From Acinetobacter sp. C26M (lineage in GTDB: Bacteria; Pseudomonadota; Gammaproteobacteria; Pseudomonadales; Moraxellaceae), in contig NZ_CP098478.1 in the NCBI RefSeq assembly GCF_023702675.1, positions 1,488,001 through 1,552,000 of the forward strand: a stretch of 64,000 bases of DNA, written 5' to 3'. The notes beneath the pieces were generated by a model. The model was not told the DNA's origin and searched no databases. It was given only the letters and a program-made list of their open reading frames with translations. The translations under genes were made by a program, and so were the position numbers. This document shows positions 1 to 10,126 of this stretch, one piece after another. Every line of letters begins with the position of its first letter. The first letter of the stretch is position 1.

Positions 1-1
1 T

Positions 2-1462
2 ATTTTTACCTTCGGTTTGGCCTTTAGTAAATACGGCAAAATCAAGCTTGGTGAAGGTAAGCCTCAATACAGCACTATGTCATGGATTTTCATGTTCATT
101 TTGTCGGGGATTGGATCATCTACCTTGTACTGGGGATTTCTAGACTGGGCCTATTACTACCAAACTCCGGGGTTGAATTTAGTCCCTGAATCGGCGGAAG
201 CCCTTAAATACAGCGTGGCTTATTCTTTCTTTCACTCAGGTTTAAGTGCATGGTCGATCTATGCTTTGGCATCGATTTCACTGTGCTATAGCTATCATGT
301 CAGAAAGAATAAAGGGCTGAGCTTAGCCTCAATGGTAGAAGCCGTCACTGGCTTTAAAGCGACAGGACCCGTTGGACGTGTGGTCGACCTGATGTTCTTG
401 CTGTGTATGTTTGGTGCTTTAACCATTTCACTGGTTTTGACTGCGGTCACCTTTACCAACATTCTGTCGCAGCTGACGGGTATTCCGAATACCTTCATGA
501 CCAAAGTCATCATTATTTTAGCGGTATCCATCCTATTCGCACTGAGCTCTTATGTCGGTATGGATAAAGGCATGCAACGTTTGAGTCATATGGTGTGTTT
601 GGGCGTGGTGCTGTTTGCGATCTATGTGCTGTGCTTTGGACCAACCCAATTCATTATGAATAATTCATTGATGAGTTTTGGCCTGATGGCGACTAACTTT
701 GTCGATATGAGTCTGTTTACCGATCCGATGGGAGATGGAAAGTTCACCCGTGAATGGACCGTGTTCTACTGGTTATGGTGGATTTCTTATGCACCAGGTG
801 TGGCGTTATTTGTAACTCGTGTCTCCAAAGGACGCACCATTAAAGAAGTGATTCTTGCCATGGTCATCGGTGGTAGTGTTGGTTTATGGTTCATCTTTGG
901 GGTATTTGAAAATTACAGCGTTCACAGCTTTATTCACGGCATAGTCAATGTTCCACAAATCTTGAGCCAGCAAGGTGGTGAAGTGGCAATTGGTCAACTG
1001 TTGGGCTTATTGCCAGCAGGCAAGCTGATGATGTGGTTGTTCCTTGGCATTATGGTGATTTTCCTTGCAGCACATATGGATGCGGTGGGATATGCGGTTT
1101 CTGCAACCTGTACCCGTGGTTTAAGTGAAGGGCAAGATCCATCTCCGAATGCGCGCTTGTTTTGGTGTCTGATGTTAACCCTGGTACCGATTGCGATGAT
1201 TTTCTCTAAGGCACCTTTAGACACCATGAAAACTGCCACCATTGTGACTGCCTTACCGTTTATTGTGATTATTCTGGTACAGACCTATGGCTTGGTGAAA
1301 TGGTTGATTGAGGATTATTCCAAAGTGCCATCGCATTTGATTGAACAGAGCAGTTTTAGTGACTTGGAAGCGCTTGAGCATACTGACCCAAATCAACAGA
1401 TGCAGATTGATATTGCGGCAACCGCACTGGCACATAAAAGCAGTCAAAAGGAATTGTTATGA
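2..1462 (+). CDS. BCCT-family betaine/carnitine/choline transporter (5' end outside window)
   Basis: Multi-pass inner-membrane carrier of the betaine-carnitine-choline family. The open frame runs to the left edge with no convincing start (the first in-frame start-like codon is an internal TTG at 17), so the N-terminus is missing. About ten hydrophobic segments are visible. The family signature is at residues 247-275 of the visible part: WTVFYWLWWISYAPG followed by VTRVSKGRTIKE. Its stop overlaps the start of the esterase by 4 nt (ATGA), so the two are translationally coupled. The position in front of cntA implies import of carnitine or acylcarnitines; the substrate is inferred from context. 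The C-terminal tail of about 70 residues is hydrophilic. Confidence 0.93.
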   Translation: MFTFGLAFSKYGKIKLGEGKPQYSTMSWIFMFILSGIGSSTLYWGFLDWAYYYQTPGLNLVPESAEALKYSVAYSFFHSGLSAWSIYALASISLCYSYHVRKNKGLSLASMVEAVTGFKATGPVGRVVDLMFLLCMFGALTISLVLTAVTFTNILSQLTGIPNTFMTKVIIILAVSILFALSSYVGMDKGMQRLSHMVCLGVVLFAIYVLCFGPTQFIMNNSLMSFGLMATNFVDMSLFTDPMGDGKFTREWTVFYWLWWISYAPGVALFVTRVSKGRTIKEVILAMVIGGSVGLWFIFGVFENYSVHSFIHGIVNVPQILSQQGGEVAIGQLLGLLPAGKLMMWLFLGIMVIFLAAHMDAVGYAVSATCTRGLSEGQDPSPNARLFWCLMLTLVPIAMIFSKAPLDTMKTATIVTALPFIVIILVQTYGLVKWLIEDYSKVPSHLIEQSSFSDLEALEHTDPNQQMQIDIAATALAHKSSQKELL

Positions 1463-2412
1463 CAGCACAGCCGAACATGCGCTATGAGTTAAGCGAAGAA
1501 ATGCAAAGTCTGGTGTATTGGAGCAGCATTTATTCAGCAGCGGATAACGATATTGATTCAATTCGTGCAGCCTATGATGCGATGTGCCTGCATTACACCT
1601 TGCCACGCGATGGCACGGTGAATATTGAAGATAAAACCATTACGCATGCGACTCATCCAGTCAATGTTCGGTTGTATTCACCATTGGGCCAAGTACCAGA
1701 GGAAGGTTGGCCTTGTGTGTTGTATCTGCATGGTGGCGGCTGGATGGTGGGGAATTTGGACTCACATGAATTTATCACCCGCTATTTATGTCGTGATCTG
1801 AATGTTGCGGTACTGAGTGTCGATTATCGTTTGGTGCCAGAACATCATTTTCCAGCCGCTTATCAAGACTGTGAAATGGTCTATCACTGGCTCCGCGCGC
1901 ATGGAGCAGACTGGGACATTGATTCAACGCAGATTGTATTAGCTGGCGACAGTGCAGGAGGCAATTTAGCTGCGGCATTGGCGGTTCAGTTACAACATAC
2001 AGGCGTGCAGGCATGTGGTTTGGCTTTGATCTATCCATGTTTGGGCAGCAGTTTTGATACCGCATCTTGCCAGCAGCATGCAGATGCACCGTTACTGACA
2101 CTCGAGGAAATGCATTATTACTTAAACGAATATGCACCGAATGCAAGCGATTGGCAGGACACACGTTTAGCACCACTTTTGGCAGAAGATTTCAGTGATA
2201 TGCCACACAGCTTTGTTGCGGTGGCGGAATATGATCCGCTGTGTGATGACGGACGTATTTTTGTGGACAAGTTAAAGCAAGCCAATGTTGCAGCTGAGTT
2301 TTATCTCGGCAAAGGATTACTGCATGGCAGTTTACGTTTAGTACGGGACTGTCCTGTAGTACAGGATTTATATCAGCACATGCTGAATTCGTTAAAGCAA
2401 ATGTTCAAGTGA
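1459..2412 (+). CDS. alpha/beta hydrolase, HSL/acetyl-esterase type, in the carnitine operon
   Basis: 317-residue soluble esterase of the hormone-sensitive-lipase family. The oxyanion motif HGGGW lies near residue 92 and the nucleophile motif GDSAGG near residue 162. An Asp in EYDPLCDD and the His in LLHGSLR complete the likely Ser-Asp-His triad. It overlaps the transporter stop by 4 nt and is followed by cntA after 64 nt. Family members cleave short acyl esters. In this operon an attractive job is release of free carnitine from O-acylcarnitines before CntA attack, but that is inference and no residue fixes the substrate. Confidence 0.85.
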   Translation: MTAQPNMRYELSEEMQSLVYWSSIYSAADNDIDSIRAAYDAMCLHYTLPRDGTVNIEDKTITHATHPVNVRLYSPLGQVPEEGWPCVLYLHGGGWMVGNLDSHEFITRYLCRDLNVAVLSVDYRLVPEHHFPAAYQDCEMVYHWLRAHGADWDIDSTQIVLAGDSAGGNLAAALAVQLQHTGVQACGLALIYPCLGSSFDTASCQQHADAPLLTLEEMHYYLNEYAPNASDWQDTRLAPLLAEDFSDMPHSFVAVAEYDPLCDDGRIFVDKLKQANVAAEFYLGKGLLHGSLRLVRDCPVVQDLYQHMLNSLKQMFK

Positions 2413-2476
2413 TTTGAACATCAGCCAATTTTGATAAAACGGTCGTTAGGACAAAACAGTTTAATGGAGTAAAACC

Positions 2477-3592
2477 ATGAATGCAGTTGAAAAATTACCA
2501 GAAGATTTCTGTTCAAACCCAGATGTGGCATGGACGTTTCCAAAAGTGTTCTATACCTCATCTCAGGTGTTTGAGCGCGAAAAAGAAGAAATTTTTGCGA
2601 AAAGCTGGATTTGCGTAGCACATGGCAGTGAAGTTGCCCAAGCCAATGACTATATTACCCGTAAGGTGATTGGTGAAAATATCATCGTAATTCGCGGTAA
2701 AGACAGCGTATTGCGTGCATTCTATAATGTCTGTCCGCATCGTGGTCATGAGCTGTTAAGCGGCAGTGGTAAAGCCAAAAACGTGATTACCTGTCCGTAT
2801 CATGCATGGACATTCAAGCTGGATGGTAGTTTGGCACTGGCACGTAACTGTGATCATGTTGAGTCTTTTGACAAGCAAAACTCCAGCATGGTGCCATTAA
2901 AAGTTGAAGAATATGGCGGTTTTGTCTTTATCAATATGGATGAAAATGCCACTTGTGTTGAAGATCAGTTGCCTGAATTTGCACAAAAACTGAATGAAGC
3001 TTGTGCGGTAATAAAAGACTTGAAACTGGCTGCACGTTTCGTCACGGAAACACCTGCCAACTGGAAAGTGATCGTGGATAACTATTTAGAATGTTATCAC
3101 TGTGGCCCAGCGCATCCTGGTTTTGCTGATTCTGTTCAGGTGGATAAATATTGGCATACCACGCATCAAAATTGGACGCTGCAATATGGTTATGCACGTT
3201 CTTCAGAGAAGTCATTCAAGCTTGATCCATCTGTAAAAGATCCGACCTTTAGTGGTTTCTGGACTTGGCCTTGCACCATGTTTAACGTACCACCGGGTGC
3301 AAATTTCATGACCGTGATCTATGAGTTCCCAATGGATGCGGAAACCACTTTACAGCACTATGACATTTTCTTCACCAATGAAGAATTGACCCAAGATCAG
3401 AAAGACCTAATTGAATGGTATCGCAATGTCTTCCGCCCTGAAGACCTCGAGCTGGTTGAAAGTGTACAACGTGGTTTAAAATCACGGGGTTATCGTGGTC
3501 AAGGGCGTATCATGACCGACAAGCAACGTTCGGGAATCAGTGAACATGGTATCGCTTATTTCCAGAATCTTGTTGCGCAACACCATCAATAA
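2477..3592 (+). CDS. cntA: Carnitine monooxygenase, Rieske oxygenase subunit
   Basis: 371-residue Rieske non-haem iron oxygenase that, with CntB, oxidises L-carnitine to trimethylamine and malic semialdehyde. The Rieske ligands are C86/H88 (CPHRG) and C106/H109 (CPYHAW). The mononuclear iron site is H208, H213 and D323. Position 205 is Glu, the unusual bridging residue reported for CntA where most Rieske oxygenases have Asp. Length and these exact positions agree with A. baumannii CntA as I recall it. The start follows GGAG with 7-nt spacing. Neighbouring transporter, dehydrogenase and reductase genes complete the pathway. Confidence 0.96.
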   Translation: MNAVEKLPEDFCSNPDVAWTFPKVFYTSSQVFEREKEEIFAKSWICVAHGSEVAQANDYITRKVIGENIIVIRGKDSVLRAFYNVCPHRGHELLSGSGKAKNVITCPYHAWTFKLDGSLALARNCDHVESFDKQNSSMVPLKVEEYGGFVFINMDENATCVEDQLPEFAQKLNEACAVIKDLKLAARFVTETPANWKVIVDNYLECYHCGPAHPGFADSVQVDKYWHTTHQNWTLQYGYARSSEKSFKLDPSVKDPTFSGFWTWPCTMFNVPPGANFMTVIYEFPMDAETTLQHYDIFFTNEELTQDQKDLIEWYRNVFRPEDLELVESVQRGLKSRGYRGQGRIMTDKQRSGISEHGIAYFQNLVAQHHQ

Positions 3593-3616
3593 TTTTGTCT
3601 CAGGTATTAGATAAGG

Positions 3617-3646
3617 GAAGTGTGGCAAACGATAAGGTCACACTTC
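3617..3646 (+). other. Small inverted repeat between cntA and the aldehyde dehydrogenase
   Basis: Perfect 8-bp arms GAAGTGTG / CACACTTC separated by 14 nt, in the 77-nt intercistronic gap. No T-tract follows, so it is more likely an mRNA-processing or stability hairpin than a terminator. The function is unknown. Confidence 0.45.
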
Positions 3647-3669
3647 GCTTCAATCGATAGGAACATGAC

Positions 3670-5121
3670 ATGTCAAGTTTGCAAGCAAGTCCGTTATTTC
3701 AACAACACGGATTGATCAATGGTCAATGGGTGAGTGCACAGTCCGATATCACCATTCCTGTCACCAACCCTGCGACAGGTGAGGAAATTGGTGTCATTCC
3801 GAATATGGGTGCAGCAGAAGCCACCGAAGCAGTCGAAGTGGCGTATCAGGCTTTAGCAGCGTGGAAAGGATTAACCGCACAAAAACGTGCAGACCTGTTA
3901 TTGGCGTGGTATCAACTGGTTTTGAGTCATGCTGATGAGCTGGCACGGATCATGACCATTGAGCAGGGTAAACCCTTAGCCGAAGCTTTGGGTGAAGTGA
4001 AATATGCAGCTTCATTTATTCAATGGTTTGCTGAAGAAGGCAAACGTGTGTATGGCGATGTGATTCCAACCACCAATAGCCAGCAGCGTTTTATTATCAC
4101 CAAAGAACCTGTGGGTGTAGTTGCAGCAATTACGCCGTGGAACTTCCCGATTGCCATGATTACCCGTAAAGCAGCACCTGCGTTGGCTGCGGGCTGCACC
4201 ATCGTGATCAAACCTGCTAATGAAACCCCATATTGTGCACTTGCGATTGCCAAGCTGGCTGAAATGGCTGGCATCCCAGCGGGCGTCATTAATGTGGTGA
4301 CAGGTAAATCGCAAGACATTGGTTCAGTATTTACCAGTCATGAAAAAGTTAAAAAACTGACCTTTACCGGTTCTACACCTGTTGGTCGTTTATTGATGCA
4401 GCAATGTTCAGGCACCATTAAAAAGTTGGCTCTAGAACTGGGTGGTAATGCACCACTCATTGTTTTTGATGATGCCGATCTGGATAAAGCGGTACAAGGC
4501 GCAATCTTTGCCAAGTTCCGTAATGCAGGGCAAACCTGTGTTTGCGCCAATCGAATCTATGTACATGACAAGGTTTATCAGGCCTTTACCGAGAAATTTG
4601 TGCAAGAAGTACAGAAATTCAAAATCGGCAATGGTTTAGAACCGAATGTACAGATCGGGCCGTTAATCAATGACAAAGCGGTTTTGAAAGCAAAACAGTT
4701 GATTGATGATGCTTGTGGCAAGGGTGCCCAAGTGGCGTGTGGTGGTCAACAGCACTCACTGGGTCAGACCTTTTTTGAACCAACGGTTTTGACAGATGTA
4801 TCGCCTGATATGGACATTGTTCAGGAAGAAATTTTTGGACCCGTTGCGCCATTAATCCGTTTTACCGAGGAAGCGGATGTGGTGGCACAAGCTAACGATA
4901 CCATTTTTGGTTTAGCCGCTTATGTGTATAGCGAAAACATTTCACGGATTTGGCGTGTCGCTGAACAGTTGGAATATGGCATGGTCGGGATGAACTCAAC
5001 CGCTATTTCCAATGAAGTGGTGCCATTTGGTGGTGTGAAACAATCGGGTGTGGGGCGTGAAGGTTCTAAATACGGTTTAGAAGAGTTCATGACCATTAAA
5101 TATATGTGTTTAGGAATCTAG
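3670..5121 (+). CDS. NAD(P)-dependent aldehyde dehydrogenase, probably malic semialdehyde dehydrogenase
   Basis: 483-residue member of the succinate-semialdehyde dehydrogenase (GabD-like) class of the ALDH superfamily. Seen: ITPWNFPIAM near residue 155, the FTGSTPVG cofactor loop near residue 236, the catalytic Glu in LELGGNAP near residue 257 and the catalytic Cys in GQTCVCANR near residue 290. Full length with no signal peptide. Sitting between cntA and cntB, it most likely oxidises malic semialdehyde, the carbon product of carnitine cleavage, to malate. Sequence alone cannot separate this from succinate semialdehyde dehydrogenase. Confidence 0.88.
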   Translation: MSSLQASPLFQQHGLINGQWVSAQSDITIPVTNPATGEEIGVIPNMGAAEATEAVEVAYQALAAWKGLTAQKRADLLLAWYQLVLSHADELARIMTIEQGKPLAEALGEVKYAASFIQWFAEEGKRVYGDVIPTTNSQQRFIITKEPVGVVAAITPWNFPIAMITRKAAPALAAGCTIVIKPANETPYCALAIAKLAEMAGIPAGVINVVTGKSQDIGSVFTSHEKVKKLTFTGSTPVGRLLMQQCSGTIKKLALELGGNAPLIVFDDADLDKAVQGAIFAKFRNAGQTCVCANRIYVHDKVYQAFTEKFVQEVQKFKIGNGLEPNVQIGPLINDKAVLKAKQLIDDACGKGAQVACGGQQHSLGQTFFEPTVLTDVSPDMDIVQEEIFGPVAPLIRFTEEADVVAQANDTIFGLAAYVYSENISRIWRVAEQLEYGMVGMNSTAISNEVVPFGGVKQSGVGREGSKYGLEEFMTIKYMCLGI

Positions 5122-5127
5122 GGACAC

Positions 5128-5165
5128 TGTGGATTGGGCTGTTTTCGAGGACAGCCCAATCCACA
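5128..5165 (+). other. Perfect 15-bp stem-loop upstream of cntB
   Basis: Arms TGTGGATTGGGCTGT and ACAGCCCAATCCACA are perfectly complementary around an 8-nt loop, 7 nt after the dehydrogenase stop codon. No run of T follows, so this is not a classical intrinsic terminator. It probably caps or processes the polycistronic mRNA and may set cntB level relative to cntA. Confidence 0.7.
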
Positions 5166-5225
5166 ATATGCGCTTAAAATTAGAAAATGCTGAGATGAGC
5201 AGCATGTGGTAAAGAGGATTTAGAC

Positions 5226-6182
5226 ATGGCTAGTCATTATGAAATGTTTGCATCAGTGGTCACACGCGTAGAGCAACTGACTCCACTGATCAAACGATTT
5301 ACATTTAAACGTCAGGACGGACAAAATTTCCCTCAATTTAATGGTGGCAGTCATATCATTGTGAAAATGAATGATCAGCTATCCAATGCCTATTCACTGA
5401 TGAGCTGTGCTCAAGATCTATCGACGTACCAAGTGTGTGTCCGTAAAGATATTGAAGGTAAAGGTGGTTCAGTCTTTATGCATGATCAGTGCAATGAAGG
5501 CTGTGAGATTCTGATTTCTGAACCGAAGAATTTGTTTCCATTGGCGGCAGATGGCGAGAAACATATTCTGATTGCGGGTGGTATCGGCATCACCCCGTTT
5601 GTGCCGCAAATGGATGAGTTGGCTGCACGTGGTGCAGACTATGAATTGCATTATGCCTATCGTTCGCCAGAGCATGCAGCACTGTTGGAAGAACTCAAAC
5701 AAAAACATGGCGAACATATCTTTAGCTATATTGACTCAGATGGAAAATGTCTGGATCTGGACCAACTGATTGGAGCTCAACCGAAAGGCACGCATGTCTA
5801 TGTATGTGGGCCTAAGCCAATGATTGATGCAGTGATTGATCGTTGTAATTACCATCGTTACCGCGATGAATATATTCACTGGGAACAGTTTGCTTCAACT
5901 GTACCTGAAGAGGGTGAGGCATTTACGGTGGTGTTGGCAAAATCCAATCTGCAAGTTGAGGTTCAAGGCAATCAAACCATTTTACAAGCGATTGAACTGC
6001 TTAATATTGATGTGGAATGTTTATGTCGTGAAGGCGTATGTGGTACTTGTGAAACCACAATTCTGGAAGGTGAAGCAGAGCATTTTGACCAATATCTCAG
6101 TGATGATGAAAAAGCATCACAGCAGTCGATGATGATTTGTGTATCGCGTGCCAAAGGTAGAAAATTGGTACTCGATCTTTAA
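5226..6182 (+). CDS. cntB: Carnitine monooxygenase reductase subunit
   Basis: 318-residue class IA-type oxygenase reductase that passes electrons from NAD(P)H through a flavin and a plant-type [2Fe-2S] cluster to CntA. Domains in order: flavin-binding barrel (about 1-100, with NAYSLMS), nucleotide-binding domain (about 105-225, with IAGGIGITPF and VCGPKPM), and C-terminal ferredoxin (about 230-318, cluster cysteines in CLCREGVCGTC plus MMICVS). The gene closes the carnitine operon, followed by a bidirectional terminator. A LysR regulator and malic enzyme often found with this set would have to lie left of the window. Confidence 0.93.
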   Translation: MASHYEMFASVVTRVEQLTPLIKRFTFKRQDGQNFPQFNGGSHIIVKMNDQLSNAYSLMSCAQDLSTYQVCVRKDIEGKGGSVFMHDQCNEGCEILISEPKNLFPLAADGEKHILIAGGIGITPFVPQMDELAARGADYELHYAYRSPEHAALLEELKQKHGEHIFSYIDSDGKCLDLDQLIGAQPKGTHVYVCGPKPMIDAVIDRCNYHRYRDEYIHWEQFASTVPEEGEAFTVVLAKSNLQVEVQGNQTILQAIELLNIDVECLCREGVCGTCETTILEGEAEHFDQYLSDDEKASQQSMMICVSRAKGRKLVLDL

Positions 6183-6207
6183 TATTAAGCGTTGATTTTC
6201 ACATAAT

Positions 6208-6233
6208 AAAAAAGCAGCCTAAGCTGCTTTTTT
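6208..6233. terminator. Bidirectional intrinsic terminator between cntB and aspD
   Basis: AAAAAAGCAGC-ctaa-GCTGCTTTTTT: an 11-bp symmetrical stem with A and T tracts on both sides, between convergent genes, able to stop both transcripts. Confidence 0.9.
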
Positions 6234-6258
6234 ATTGATATCAAACATTGATTCAGAT

Positions 6259-7875
<1,617 letters not shown>

Positions 7876-7910
7876 TTATAGTGACGGCAATAAAATTTTG
7901 AATATGGATG

Positions 7911-9596
7911 TTAAGCAAGGCCAACAATCAGTGGACCAAGTAAGGTTAAGAATACATTTGCCAAGGCATAAGTAATTGCGAAAGGCACGGTTGGAATCGA
8001 ATTTCCGGCCTTATCTAAAATTGCACCAAAGGCAGGGTTGGCGCTACGGGAACCAGATAAGGCACCTGCCATAACGGCAACGTTGTCATAACGCAGTACA
8101 TAACGTGCGAAAAGCATGGACAGAATTAGTGGTATCAGTGTGACCACGACACCAATCATAAATAGGGATAGACCACTGTCTTTAATCGTTTGAATGGCTT
8201 GTAAACCAGATTGCAAACCAACCGCAGCAACGAATCCTGCAAGACCTAAATCTTTAAGCAGTTGGGAGGCGGCTAAAGGCATGTTGCCATGGACTTGATT
8301 ACGGCTGCGTAACCAACCAAACAGAAGACCTGACAGTAATGCACCACCACCTGCACCGAGTGTCAGAGGAACATCACCGATACGTACCACAAACAAGCCG
8401 ATCAATAAACCGACGACCAAGCCTGCGCCGTGGAAAATCCAATCGGTCTTTAAGCTTTCTGGCAGTGCTGTGCCTGCTTCTTTGACTAAACGATCAAGAT
8501 CACTTTTAGTCCCATAAACGGTGATGACGTCCCCTTGATGTAAAATAGTGTCATCACTCAACGTTTGGGTTTCATCGTTGCGTTTAATTGCAAGCACGTA
8601 AATACCATGCTTTAAATAAGCTGGGGTGTTGGCTTTGATATCGCCTAAACTACGATTGATATATTTGGAATTTCTTAGGATGACATCTGTCGTATCCATA
8701 ATCATTTCCATACCTTGTGAGGATTGTAACTCCGTGCCGATCTGTTCTGAAACAGCAACCACACTGGCACGACGGCCTACAAGCAATATCACATCATCGG
8801 TTTGTAGAGTCAGTTCTGGTGCAACATCAATAAATTGATCTTTGCGCTTTAAGCGTTCGATGGTGATACTGGTTTGCTTGGCTTCAAGCTCGGCAACAGT
8901 TTGCCCATTAGCTTGTTTAACTTTATAAATACGCCCTACAATTTCAGGCATTGCAAGCTCTTGCCCCGGTGCTAATTCAAAAGCACCCTTGAGACGTTCT
9001 GACTGGGCTTTTAATGCATCATCATGAATTTCTTTACCCATAAATTTGGGCAGGATGTTCACACAAACAATAATGGCACCCAACGAACCGAAAATATAAG
9101 TCACGGCATATCCGATCGCGACATTGGCCTGTAGTTTTTGAATCTCAGCCAATGGTAGGTCGAGTCTGGAAATCGCATCCCCCGCAGTACCTATAATTGC
9201 AGATTGGGTCATACCACCTGCTGCCAGTCCTGCGGCTAAACCTTTGTCTAAGTGGAATAACTTTGCCATGACCAATACAGTAATTAAACCACTGACTGCC
9301 ATGAATACTGCTAATAGGATTTCTTTTATCGATTGTGGGCCCAATGATTTAAAAAACTGTGGACCACTTTCAAAACCAACAGCATAAATAAACAATGCAA
9401 ACAGAATGGCTTTGACCCCATTGTCTACTGGAACACCAATTAGACTGAGTACAACTGCAACAAGTAGGGAACCTGCTACACCACCGAACTGAAATTTTCC
9501 GAATTGAAACTGACCGATCCAGAACCCTATTGCCAAGGATAAGAACAATAGAATTTCTGGGCTATGTTTTAATTCGCCTTGTAACCATTCAATCAT
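7911..9596 (-). CDS. aspT: Aspartate:alanine antiporter
   Basis: 561-residue AAEX-family exchanger. Layout: about five transmembrane segments (1-170), a hydrophilic middle of about 180 residues containing two TrkA-C (RCK_C-like) regions (about 205-290 and 295-375), then about five more segments (385-561). This is the characteristic AspT arrangement. The family motif GSRSANPAFGA is near residue 515, with a matching GMTQSAIIGTAGD in the first half. It is the first gene of the aspT-aspD pair and is divergent from the autotransporter. Confidence 0.94.
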   Translation of the reverse strand: MIEWLQGELKHSPEILLFLSLAIGFWIGQFQFGKFQFGGVAGSLLVAVVLSLIGVPVDNGVKAILFALFIYAVGFESGPQFFKSLGPQSIKEILLAVFMAVSGLITVLVMAKLFHLDKGLAAGLAAGGMTQSAIIGTAGDAISRLDLPLAEIQKLQANVAIGYAVTYIFGSLGAIIVCVNILPKFMGKEIHDDALKAQSERLKGAFELAPGQELAMPEIVGRIYKVKQANGQTVAELEAKQTSITIERLKRKDQFIDVAPELTLQTDDVILLVGRRASVVAVSEQIGTELQSSQGMEMIMDTTDVILRNSKYINRSLGDIKANTPAYLKHGIYVLAIKRNDETQTLSDDTILHQGDVITVYGTKSDLDRLVKEAGTALPESLKTDWIFHGAGLVVGLLIGLFVVRIGDVPLTLGAGGGALLSGLLFGWLRSRNQVHGNMPLAASQLLKDLGLAGFVAAVGLQSGLQAIQTIKDSGLSLFMIGVVVTLIPLILSMLFARYVLRYDNVAVMAGALSGSRSANPAFGAILDKAGNSIPTVPFAITYALANVFLTLLGPLIVGLA

Positions 9597-10126
9597 TTTT
9601 CGATCTCACTTTTATTATTCGATCTATCTTTAGGTTTGAAATTTATTTATTTTTCATGTTTTTTTAAGATACCCCCTAGAACTAATCCGTGCAAATTCTT
9701 TGATTTTATTGTGTTTTTATTATTTCTTTCTAAGTTGCTAGAAAAACTAAACTTTTTTATTTTAAAATGTTTTTATAAAAACTTAACTTAACGAAATATA
9801 AAATAAAGTTACACAAAGAAACAGGTTTAAATTTGAATGATTACTGGTTGTTTGTGTTATTTAATTAATTTTAAAATAATAAATAAGTTTTTATAATGAG
9901 TGGTTAGTACTATGATTTAAAATGATTATTTTATTTGTTAATTATAATTAATGACTAGATTTTAAATAATTAAAAAATAAATTGTATTTTTGTAAATTAC
10001 ATTTAAAAAACAAAAGTATAAATAAAGGATTACTTGAAGTTACCAAGGGTTTGGTGGGTTTCTGTTTATATTTTATTCAAACTAAATACTTTAAAAATAT
10101 ACATAAAACCATAAGGTGAAATAATC
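9597..10126. promoter_or_regulatory. 530-bp AT-rich intergenic region upstream of the autotransporter
   Basis: No credible gene. Very AT-rich with long A/T runs, clearly richer than its surroundings, between divergent aspT and the adhesin. It must hold both promoters. The adhesin RBS is AAGGTG 8 nt before its ATG. The composition would suit H-NS-type silencing; I could not pick one -35/-10 pair with confidence. Confidence 0.5.
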
